Of a stretch of DNA of 8,374 bases, positions 1 through 5,608 are shown in pieces. The position numbers and the translations under genes are program-made. The DNA lies in assembly GCA_902494195.1 (NCBI GenBank), contig CABUSH010000045.1, positions 1 to 8,374 of the forward strand. The letters are read 5' to 3'. The first letter of the stretch is position 1. Each line of letters begins with the position of its first letter. The notes under the pieces are model-generated. The model ran no database searches. It saw nothing but the letters and a program-made list of their open reading frames with translations, and was not told the origin of the DNA. The stretch is from an uncultured Collinsella sp. Lineage in GTDB: Bacteria > Actinomycetota > Coriobacteriia > Coriobacteriales > Coriobacteriaceae.

Positions 1-160
1 CGAGCTGGTGGAAAACGATCTGCTGAAAAAGATCGCCCGTTCGTGGGCATCGCTGGCTCCGGCGCATCGCCTTGGCCTCGTGATCGAAGATGCTTCGGGG
101 CGTTTGGCGTTTCTGCTGCTATCGAGCGGTGTCTGCTGCGTTTTACTAACGATAGTGTCG

Positions 161-319
161 TTATCGCCCCTCGGATTTGCCTTGGGACTTGTTGCTCCGT
201 TTGCCGTTGGCGCCGCCCGCCGCCGGCGGCACCTGCGGCACACGAGGTTCCGCCCCGCACGCCGTCGCAACAGAAAACCCTGCCAAACCCCCTACGACGA
301 GGGGCACAGCGACCTCCAT
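161..319 (-). CDS. Short ORF after cpaF, possibly a truncated or frameshifted tadB start
   Basis: A 52-codon reading frame starts at ATG 319-317, inside the last 28 nt of cpaF, and ends at TAA 163-161. A perfect AGGAGGT Shine-Dalgarno lies 6 nt before the ATG, so initiation should be efficient and coupled to cpaF. Residues 3-21 are hydrophobic (VAVPLVVGGLAGFSVATAC) and resemble a first membrane segment. The rest is a hydrophilic Gly/Ser/Lys/Asn linker. In Tad operons the gene after cpaF is normally tadB, an integral membrane platform protein of several hundred residues, so the position and N-terminus fit tadB but the length does not. After the stop the same frame meets TAG (148-146), TAA (145-143) and TAG (121-119), then is open to the window edge. 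Dropping one G from the GGGG at 170-167 would shift into a frame that stays open to the edge. It could be a pseudogene, a sequencing error or a genuine small protein. The start is well supported; the identity is inference. Confidence 0.45.
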   Translation of the reverse strand: MEVAVPLVVGGLAGFSVATACGAEPRVPQVPPAAGGANGKRSNKSQGKSEGR

Positions 320-1620
320 TCGTCCACCTCCTCTTGTGTGAGCGTCCCCGACCGCAGGCCTTCTGCAATAAACGGCGGCTCGCGGTCAAGCGTCCAGGTG
401 CGCTCGGCGGCATCGAAAGTCACATAGCGCTCGAGCTCTACGCCGCCCGACGCGGCGCGGCGCACCCCCGAATACGAGGAGACGAAACGCCTGCCATCGG
501 CGTGGCGCTCGGACATCACGATGCCGTCGAGCGCCATGGCAATCTGCTCCTCGATGAGCTCGCTCGGCAGATCGATGCCATAACGTGCAAGCAACGTCAG
601 ACGCACCACGGTCTCCTGTTCTGAACCCGCATGAAGTGTGGTGAGCGACCCGTCGTGGCCCGTGTTCATGGCCTGCAACATGTCGCAGCACTCGGCACCG
701 CGCACCTCGCCCACCACGATGCGGTCGGGGCGCATGCGCAGGGCATTGGTCACCAGGTCGCGAATCGTCACCGCGCCCTCGCCCTCAATTGAAGCCTCGC
801 GCGCCTCCAGGCGCACCACGTGCGGATGATGCGCAAACTTGAGCTCGGCAGAGTCCTCGATCGTCACGATGCGCTCGCCAGTGGAAATCTCGCATGATAA
901 CGCGTTGAGCAGGGTGGTCTTGCCAGATCCCGTGCCTCCCGCAACCGCCAGGTCCTGTCGCAGCGACACCGCGCACGACAACAGCTGCGCATACCAAAGC
1001 GGCAGCGACCCCAGCCCCACAAGCTCGTCCAGCGAGCAGATGCGGTCCGAGAACTTTCGGATGGTGAGAATCGGTCCGTCAATCGCCACAGGCGGAATCA
1101 CCGCGTTGACGCGATAGCCCGTTTTGAGGCGGGCGTTGACGATGGGGCTGCGCTCGTCGATACGGCGGCCAAGTGGCGAGATGATGCGGTCGATAAGCAC
1201 ACGGATCTGCTCATCATCCTCAAACGCATGCTCGATGGGGTACAAGACGCCGCCGCGTTCAAAGAAAGCCGAGCGGCAGCCGTTGATCATGATCTCGGTA
1301 ACGGTGTCGTCCTCGATGAGCGGCTGCAACGGCCCCAGGCCCACCACGTCATCCAAAATCTCGTCGATGATGGTCTCGCGCTCGGGCGTCGCGAGATCGG
1401 TCGGCTCCTCAACATTGAGCGCCGCCTCCACCGCGGGACGCAATTCCGAGCGGGCAAGTGCCGGGTCGATATAGGCACTGATACGCGCCACTTCGTCGTA
1501 ACCCATGCGGTCCATCACGGCGCGCTTGGTGCGTCGTTTCACCGCGCGGCGACGCCCCGCATCTACAGGCGCTGCCGCCGCTGCAGCGCCGGCAGCCTTA
1601 ATCCTCGTTTGCAGGCTCAT
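292..1620 (-). CDS. cpaF: Tad/Flp pilus assembly secretion ATPase CpaF/TadA
   Basis: This 442-residue protein is a hexameric ATPase of the type II/IV secretion superfamily (GspE/VirB11-like). It acts at the cytoplasmic face of the membrane and powers assembly of Flp-type pili. Residues 1-40 are an Ala/Arg/Lys-rich leader and about 75-185 form the N-terminal domain, including LGPLQPLIEDDTVTEIMING (95-114). The ATPase core carries Walker A GGTGSGKT (228-235), the Asp box TIEDSAEL (253-260), a Walker B region RIVVGEVRG (300-308, Glu305) and the His box TGHDGSLTTLHA (320-331). All catalytic motifs are intact and the length is normal for the family. The ATG overlaps the cpaE stop as ATGA (1620-1617), with GAGGGTGA upstream as a Shine-Dalgarno, implying translational coupling. 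Its 3' end overlaps the start of the next ORF at 319. Membership of the CpaF/TadA family is clear from the motifs plus the cpaB-cpaE context; a distant alternative would be another VirB11-type ATPase. Confidence 0.95.
   Translation of the reverse strand: MSLQTRIKAAGAAAAAAPVDAGRRRAVKRRTKRAVMDRMGYDEVARISAYIDPALARSELRPAVEAALNVEEPTDLATPERETIIDEILDDVVGLGPLQPLIEDDTVTEIMINGCRSAFFERGGVLYPIEHAFEDDEQIRVLIDRIISPLGRRIDERSPIVNARLKTGYRVNAVIPPVAIDGPILTIRKFSDRICSLDELVGLGSLPLWYAQLLSCAVSLRQDLAVAGGTGSGKTTLLNALSCEISTGERIVTIEDSAELKFAHHPHVVRLEAREASIEGEGAVTIRDLVTNALRMRPDRIVVGEVRGAECCDMLQAMNTGHDGSLTTLHAGSEQETVVRLTLLARYGIDLPSELIEEQIAMALDGIVMSERHADGRRFVSSYSGVRRAASGGVELERYVTFDAAERTWTLDREPPFIAEGLRSGTLTQEEVDEWRSLCPSS
326..332 (-). 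promoter_or_regulatory. Strong Shine-Dalgarno for the gene starting at 319
   Basis: The minus strand reads AGGAGGT here, a full match to the anti-Shine-Dalgarno of 16S rRNA, with a 6-nt spacer to ATG 319-317. It sits inside the 3' end of the cpaF coding sequence. It is the main evidence that a further gene follows cpaF in the operon. Confidence 0.7.
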
Positions 1621-3269
1621 CGCTGATCACCCTCGCGCGACCAGGGAAGGCGGATACGCGGGCGCTCGGTGCGCGTTGCACGGTCGGCGACCATATCGCT
1701 CCAAGGGCCGACGGCGCACCCCAGTTCCACGAGCATCTCGCGCGTGGCCTCGCGCACGCTGGTCGCAAAAGCGCTGGTCTGCCCCACTGCCTCGTCAGCG
1801 CGCCCAAACGCCATGAGCGCGGCGAGATCCTGCCCGCCATCGGCGATACGAATCTTGGAGCTCAACGCACAGGCAATCTCAAAGCGCATGGCGACGTCTT
1901 CGTCTGCCCCGCGCGCACCGAGCCGGTTGAACACGGCGCTCATGCGCGTGCGCGGCACACCCACTCGACTTGCCAGTTCAATGACGCGCGACGCCGATGT
2001 CGCGGACGACACCGCCGCATCGCCAACGACCAGGCAACGGTCGCTCGCCGCCACCGCAGCCGCCACGGCGTCGCCCCAAAAGACCGAGGTATCGATAAAG
2101 ACCACGTCGGATTCGCGACGCAGGACATCAAGCAGTAACTCCACCGGACGTGCCATGAGCTCGGCTTGCTCGGGCGCCGCGACGGGACCCCAGAGCGTAA
2201 CGCCCGGCGCCACGCGCATCGATGTGGCTACGATATCCGGCTCGGTGAGCGCGCCCGCCGCCGACGGCTCGATAAGTGCCGCCATATCGCGCGGAGCATC
2301 GACGCCTAACAAGTCGTAAAGGTTTCCAAACATCAAGTCCAGGTCGAGCACGGCGGCACGCAAGCCCAACAGCGACGATGTGTGTGCCATGGTGGCAACG
2401 ATCGTCGACTTGCCGCAACCGCCCGAACCCGAAATGGCGCAGATGACCGGAGCTCGATGCTGCGGAGCGGCAGCGTCTGCCGGCGGCATCGGAGGCGGCG
2501 GGGCGGGCGTCGGTGACAGCGTCCCCGTCTCCCCCGCCGCAACCACACGCTGCGTCCAAGCCGGCATGGCAGCTTGTTCGGTCTGCGAGGCAGGCTCGTT
2601 CTGCGCAATCTGCTCATGCTGCATCAGCGACAACTCGCCGCACCCGGCAAGGCCCTCAACTTCGTCGAGTTCATCCGCCAGATTCACGCCGTGCACGTAT
2701 CCCATATCTACAGCCGGGGAGTCGCCAGCATGCTGCGCCGGCCCTCCAGCGTCATCGTATACAAGGGGGTTCCGGGGGCGCCGACCATGCTCGGCTTCCG
2801 CTTTTCCATAATCATCAACACGCGGGCCTCTTGTAGCGCGAGGCGCCCCGGGTTCCCTATCAACAAAAGCATCGGGCTCAATCGTCATGCGCCGATCGGA
2901 ATCAACCGCTCCCTCGCCCGCGCGCCCGTTGCCGCATATACTGTGCGCAGCGATGACCTCGGTCGCCCCCGCGCGAAACAGCCCCTCGATATCCGACGGA
3001 TCGAGCGCTTCTATCAACACGACCACGCGACTCACGCGGCCTTCGGCCGTCAGGCGCGCAACAGTCTTGCGCACATCTTCGGTATCAAACAGAGACGCCG
3101 CGATGATGGCAGCCCCGCGGCGCGACGGAAACGCCCGCGCCATGGAAACCAGCCCGTCCAGGTCACCCACGCGAAGCACCTGTGCACCCGCATCACGGCC
3201 CTCGACTTCCTGCTGCAACAGCCCGTAATCGCCGCACGCGCAGCACGCAAGCCAGATCGCCTTCATCAC
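1617..3269 (-). CDS. cpaE: Tad pilus assembly protein CpaE/TadZ, MinD/ParA-like ATPase with pseudo-receiver domain
   Basis: This protein of about 550 residues is expected to localise the Tad pilus machine in the cell. Residues 1-110 look like an atypical receiver domain (hydrophobic strands at 53-59 and 81-87, then a GATEVIAAHS end), but I see no clear phosphoacceptor Asp motif. Residues 115-272 are a long, low-complexity, Pro/Ala/Glu/Gln-rich linker containing TPAPPPPMPP. Residues 273-515 form a MinD/ParA-type ATPase domain with a P-loop SGSGGCGKST (280-289), a switch-like VLDLDLMFGN (307-316) and Walker B VVFIDTS (389-395). In the P-loop the usual signature Lys of the deviant Walker motif (KGGxGKT) is not present, while the catalytic GKS/T Lys287 is. 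The start is GTG 3269 or ATG 3266 (549 residues); both are served by GGAGG 6-9 nt upstream, and the ATG overlaps the cpaB stop as TGATG. It is the middle gene of cpaB-cpaE-cpaF. The family call rests on domain order and neighbours. Confidence 0.88.
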   Translation of the reverse strand: MMKAIWLACCACGDYGLLQQEVEGRDAGAQVLRVGDLDGLVSMARAFPSRRGAAIIAASLFDTEDVRKTVARLTAEGRVSRVVVLIEALDPSDIEGLFRAGATEVIAAHSICGNGRAGEGAVDSDRRMTIEPDAFVDREPGAPRATRGPRVDDYGKAEAEHGRRPRNPLVYDDAGGPAQHAGDSPAVDMGYVHGVNLADELDEVEGLAGCGELSLMQHEQIAQNEPASQTEQAAMPAWTQRVVAAGETGTLSPTPAPPPPMPPADAAAPQHRAPVICAISGSGGCGKSTIVATMAHTSSLLGLRAAVLDLDLMFGNLYDLLGVDAPRDMAALIEPSAAGALTEPDIVATSMRVAPGVTLWGPVAAPEQAELMARPVELLLDVLRRESDVVFIDTSVFWGDAVAAAVAASDRCLVVGDAAVSSATSASRVIELASRVGVPRTRMSAVFNRLGARGADEDVAMRFEIACALSSKIRIADGGQDLAALMAFGRADEAVGQTSAFATSVREATREMLVELGCAVGPWSDMVADRATRTERPRIRLPWSREGDQR

Positions 3270-3925
3270 TCGTCGCCTCCGCTCTTTTTGCCGCGCGCCG
3301 TGGCGGGAATCGTCAAGCTGACCGTTCCCTTGCCCGAGGCTCCCAGCAGTTCCTTGACGTCTTCGGGGTCAGCCGCCAGCGTCACCCATTCGATCTTGCC
3401 CTCGCGCGTGGCACCGGAATCCTCACTGGTATCGATCACGTGCGCGCCGCACAGTCGATCGGTTACGCCGTCTTTTTGCACATACACATCCACGTAGCTG
3501 CCCACGCCCGTAGCACCGCCGACCGAGTGCTCGGCATCGACCGCCACCGAAACGGCGACCTTGCCCTTAGGCACCTCGAGCTTGTGGCTCTCGGCCTTGG
3601 TGTAGACATTGCAGATCACGGCGTTTTTGGGAATACGCGAAGTCGTCACGTCGCCGCGCACCTGGCGCAGCTCGGTCGCCGCGTCACGCGGCAGCAGACT
3701 CGTCAGCCATTCCTGGGTTATGACATTGGTCTCATCGAGGGTCTCGCCCACATCGATATCGCGCGCCGCGACGCATACCTCGACGCGATCGCCACCGTAC
3801 TTGGCCAAGGTCTCAGCCTGGACCTGTTCGGCTTGCGAGCGGATCGACGAGCCGTAAACCATGCAGAGCAGAGCAGCGAGCACGCCCGCGACCAGACTGA
3901 TGGCGATGCGTTTGCTCTTGTTCAC
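3266..3925 (-). CDS. cpaB: Flp pilus assembly protein CpaB (SAF domain, RcpC family)
   Basis: I choose GTG 3925 as the start (219 residues), because AGAGGAG lies 5 nt upstream; the in-frame ATG at 3940 would add 5 residues but has no Shine-Dalgarno. Residues 1-6 are basic (MNKSKR) and 7-25 form one membrane segment, so the rest should be extracytoplasmic. Residues about 48-109 match an SAF-like domain (VEVCVAARDIDVGETLDETN, 48-67). Residues about 118-207 form the RcpC/CpaB region, with GKVAVSVAVDAEHSVGG at 121-137 and GSYVDVYV at 142-149. The C-terminus is short and polar (GKKSGGDE). In diderms CpaB works with the secretin CpaC, but no secretin gene follows here: cpaE follows directly with a TGATG overlap. 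This fits the Tad clusters of monoderm actinobacteria, where CpaB presumably acts in the cell envelope without an outer-membrane pore. It is the first gene of the operon. Confidence 0.87.
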   Translation of the reverse strand: MNKSKRIAISLVAGVLAALLCMVYGSSIRSQAEQVQAETLAKYGGDRVEVCVAARDIDVGETLDETNVITQEWLTSLLPRDAATELRQVRGDVTTSRIPKNAVICNVYTKAESHKLEVPKGKVAVSVAVDAEHSVGGATGVGSYVDVYVQKDGVTDRLCGAHVIDTSEDSGATREGKIEWVTLAADPEDVKELLGASGKGTVSLTIPATARGKKSGGDE

Positions 3926-3930
3926 GGCCG

Positions 3931-3937
3931 CTCCTCT
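3931..3937 (-). promoter_or_regulatory. Shine-Dalgarno that decides the cpaB start
   Basis: The minus strand reads AGAGGAG, 5 nt before GTG 3925-3923. The longer in-frame start, ATG 3940-3938, lies upstream of this site and has no comparable sequence before it. This favours initiation at the GTG. Confidence 0.6.
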
Positions 3938-4022
3938 CATGGCAGTGCCGGGCGAATGCCCGTACCACCATTGTCTGGGCGGTCAGAGTGCAAAGCGGCG
4001 CAATCGCAATCTTGGTTTTCGA

Positions 4023-4028
4023 TGTCAA
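4023..4028 (-). promoter_or_regulatory. Candidate -35 box (TTGACA) upstream of the pilus operon
   Basis: The minus strand reads a perfect TTGACA about 98 nt before the cpaB GTG. At a 17-nt spacing the -10 hexamer would be GATTGC, a poor match, so a sigma-70-type promoter here is only a suggestion. If real, it would need an activator or another sigma factor. It lies just downstream (in the direction of transcription) of the inverted GGTCAGC repeats at 4036-4095. Confidence 0.25.
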
Positions 4029-4035
4029 ACCAATC

Positions 4036-4095
4036 GCTGACCAAAAGCTGACCAGCCCGTCAAGCTCGTGGCAAGGTTTTGGTCAGCACGTCAGC
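4036..4095. repeat. Inverted cluster of four GGTCAGC-type motifs upstream of cpaB
   Basis: On the plus strand GCTGACC occurs at 4036-4042 and 4047-4053, and its complement occurs as GGTCAGC at 4081-4087 and GTCAGC at 4090-4095. The outer pair extends to an 11-bp exact inverted repeat, GCTGACCAAAA (4036-4046) with TTTTGGTCAGC (4077-4087), separated by 30 nt. The region lies between the rsgA terminator and cpaB and codes for nothing I can see. The layout, two direct copies facing two inverted copies, resembles a multi-site operator. It could instead form a hairpin in RNA. No regulator is identified in the window. Confidence 0.5.
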
Positions 4096-4125
4096 AAACT
4101 GCATGTTTCGAGGCTTTTCCGCAGC

Positions 4126-4159
4126 AAAAAGCCGTCTCCCGAACAGTTGGGAAACGGCT
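4126..4159 (-). terminator. Intrinsic terminator of rsgA
   Basis: On the minus strand GCCGTTTCCC (4158-4149) pairs with GGGAGACGGC (4140-4131) with a single G-U wobble. The loop is 8 nt, an outer A-T pair extends the stem, and TTTTT follows at 4130-4126. It lies 18 nt after the rsgA stop. It separates rsgA from the pilus operon, so cpaB needs its own promoter. Confidence 0.9.
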
Positions 4160-4176
4160 GTCATAGGAAAAATCAA

Positions 4177-5361
4177 TTACAGATGAACATCGGGATCGAG
4201 CATTTGAGCGCTCACGCGCATGGATGACGCCAAGTTTTGGAACGTTTCCAGACGCAGACTGTCGATCTGCCCGGCGTCCTCGGCCTCGCGAACGGCGCAG
4301 CCCGGCTCATGGGTATGCGTGCAATCGCCAAACCGGCACGCACGCGATGCCTCGACAATCTCGGGGAAGGCGCGCGCCAGACCCCGTTCGTGACCCACGA
4401 GCGGTAGGCTGCGCAGGCCCGGGGCATCGGCGATCACGCCAGCGTCGCCCGGTAGCGCCACCATCACACGCGCGACGGTAGTGTGACGGCCCTGGTCGTC
4501 GCGTTCGCGCACACCGCCGGTCGCCAACGTATCGTGGCCCAGCAGTGCATTGAGCAGCGTCGACTTGCCGGCACCCGACTCGCCCAGAATCATGGCGCAG
4601 CTCCCGGCGGGCACGCAGGCACGGACCTCGTCCAGGCCGCGGCCCTCGGCAGAGGACGTCACAATCACGCGCACGTTCGGACCCACCAGGCGGCGCACGC
4701 GGTCCAGATCGCGCTCGAGCTCCTCGGCATCGCAGCGGTCAGCTTTGGTGAGCACCACCACCGGCTCGGCATCGCAGTCGAGCGCCAACACCAGCGAGCG
4801 TGCCACGCGGTCGAGCAGCACCTCACCGGCACCGAGCGCCTGCACGATTAGCACGCTATCCACGTTGGAGCAGAGCACCTGGCGCTCCCCACGGGCACGG
4901 CCGCGCCAACGCTCAAAGCTCGTACGGCGCGGCAGCACGCACTCAATCACGCCCATATCGTGCCCGGGAGCGCGGCGCACCGCCACACGGTCGCCCACGG
5001 CAGGCAGCAGGACCTCGTCCTCGCCGCGCGACTTGGCAAACCCCACGGCATGCTCGGCGCGAAAGGTGTCGTCGGCAGTCGCCACCAGCGGAAACCCGCG
5101 ATCTAAGCGCACCACGGCGCCAAGCTGCATCTGCTCGGGCTCCTCGGCATGTGCGCAAAAGTCGTCAAATGCCGCCTGCTGAGCTTCATCGACCGGCAGG
5201 TCATCGAACGCCGGAACATCCTGCAGCGCGTCGAGTCCCGGCACGTTTGCCAGCAGCTCCTCGGCAGATGCGGGGGCCTCGGTCGCAAGCTTCCGACGAC
5301 GATCGCGCTTAGCCCGCGCCCCCGTCGTCTTTTTCTTCGCCTTCGCCTTAGCCTTGCCCAC
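4177..5361 (-). CDS. rsgA: Ribosome small subunit-dependent GTPase A
   Basis: RsgA (YjeQ/YloQ) is a cytoplasmic, circularly permuted GTPase that helps the late maturation of the 30S subunit. From GTG 5361 the protein has 394 residues. Residues 1-25 are Lys/Arg-rich, 30-75 are acidic, and about 78-145 form an OB-fold region (ending GDRVAVRRAPGHDMGVIECV, 123-142). The GTPase motifs come in the permuted order: G4 TKAD (205-208), G5-like SSAEGRG (236-242), G1 GESGAGKST (260-268), GRHTT (291-295) and G3 DAPG (312-315). The C-terminal zinc site is complete with Cys342, Cys347, His349 and Cys355. The start is chosen because GGGAGG lies 5 nt before GTG 5361. A longer in-frame opening from GTG 5475 would run through the terminator at 5401-5443 and is rejected. 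The basic N-terminal extension makes it longer than typical members (about 300-350 residues). It appears to be monocistronic, with a terminator on each side. Confidence 0.95.
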   Translation of the reverse strand: MGKAKAKAKKKTTGARAKRDRRRKLATEAPASAEELLANVPGLDALQDVPAFDDLPVDEAQQAAFDDFCAHAEEPEQMQLGAVVRLDRGFPLVATADDTFRAEHAVGFAKSRGEDEVLLPAVGDRVAVRRAPGHDMGVIECVLPRRTSFERWRGRARGERQVLCSNVDSVLIVQALGAGEVLLDRVARSLVLALDCDAEPVVVLTKADRCDAEELERDLDRVRRLVGPNVRVIVTSSAEGRGLDEVRACVPAGSCAMILGESGAGKSTLLNALLGHDTLATGGVRERDDQGRHTTVARVMVALPGDAGVIADAPGLRSLPLVGHERGLARAFPEIVEASRACRFGDCTHTHEPGCAVREAEDAGQIDSLRLETFQNLASSMRVSAQMLDPDVHL

Positions 5362-5366
5362 AAACG

Positions 5367-5372
5367 CCTCCC
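5367..5372 (-). promoter_or_regulatory. Shine-Dalgarno that decides the rsgA start
   Basis: The minus strand reads GGGAGG with a 5-nt spacer to GTG 5361-5359. It supports the internal GTG start over the longer opening that begins at 5475. The encoded N-terminus then begins with the Lys-rich MGKAKAKAKKK. Confidence 0.7.
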
Positions 5373-5399
5373 AGCACCACAAATCACAACTGAGCAGGT

Positions 5400-5429
5400 A
5401 TTTTAAATCAAAAAGAGCTGGCCGGGCAA
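5400..5429 (-). promoter_or_regulatory. Candidate rsgA promoter overlapping the upstream terminator
   Basis: On the minus strand TTGCCC (5429-5424) and TAAAAT (5405-5400) are separated by 18 nt, matching 4 of 6 and 5 of 6 consensus positions. The implied leader to GTG 5361 is about 30 nt. The -35 and spacer lie within the terminator stem and U-tract. No better promoter is visible between the terminator and rsgA. The call is weak because the match may be fortuitous. Confidence 0.35.
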
Positions 5430-5443
5430 AGCCCGACCAGCTC
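5401..5443 (-). terminator. Strong intrinsic terminator downstream of the P-type ATPase
   Basis: The minus strand forms a 13-bp stem, GAGCTGGTCGGGC (5443-5431) with GCCCGGCCAGCTC (5427-5415), with one U-G wobble and a TTT loop. TTTTTGATTT follows from 5414. It should end transcription of the ATPase before rsgA. The plus-strand version lacks a T-run, so it acts in the minus direction only. Confidence 0.93.
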
Positions 5444-5502
5444 ACAAACTTTCCCTCAGCCCTTTTCATCCGCACGGGAGAAAAGCCAGCAAGGATACCG
5501 CA

Positions 5503-5597
5503 GGGCCCGCCCGCCGGGAGGGGTTTCCTAAGGGCACATCCCGCAGCCGCAAAGCGGCGAGGACGTGCCCGTGGAAACCCCGCAGGCGGTAGGGCCC
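5503..5597. repeat. Long imperfect palindrome (about 95 nt) in the ATPase 3' region
   Basis: Nested complementary blocks form one extended hairpin: GGGCCC 5503-5508/5592-5597, CCGCC 5511-5515/GGCGG 5585-5589, GGGGTTTCC 5520-5528/GGAAACCCC 5573-5581, GGGCAC 5532-5537/GTGCCC 5565-5570, TCC 5539-5541/GGA 5561-5563, and GCCGC 5546-5550/GCGGC 5554-5558. The terminal loop is 3 nt. About 34 base pairs are interrupted by small internal loops of 1-4 nt per side. It starts 11 nt after the ATPase stop and lies upstream of the real terminator. There is no U-tract next to it. It could be a REP/BIME-like or miniature mobile element, or a 3' mRNA stabiliser. I do not recognise it as a named RNA family. Confidence 0.8.
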
Positions 5598-5608
5598 GGA
5601 CAGGTACG

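Noticed and set aside
216..236. GC-rich palindromic run of GCC/GGC triplets considered as a recombination or inversion site
   Set aside because: It is explained by Pro/Ala/Gly codons in the minus-strand ORF. There is no second copy in the window, nor a recombinase gene to support inversion.
43..624. A 193-codon plus-strand open frame over the cpaF 3' end
   Set aside because: It is in register antisense to cpaF, whose 3' region is well supported, and its composition is low-quality with no recognisable domain.
2574..3497. A 307-codon plus-strand open frame opposite cpaE
   Set aside because: It overlaps the well-supported cpaE and cpaB genes, has no family resemblance, and is best explained by low stop frequency in GC-rich DNA over the poorly constrained cpaE linker.
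3182..4051. A 289-codon plus-strand open frame over cpaB and the end of cpaE
   Set aside because: It is in register antisense to cpaB and has no plausible Shine-Dalgarno or domain. The minus-strand genes have clear families and overlaps.
5359..5475. N-terminal extension of RsgA from GTG 5475
   Set aside because: The extension would translate the terminator hairpin and U-tract at 5401-5443. GTG 5361 has a well-placed GGGAGG and gives a typical basic N-terminus.
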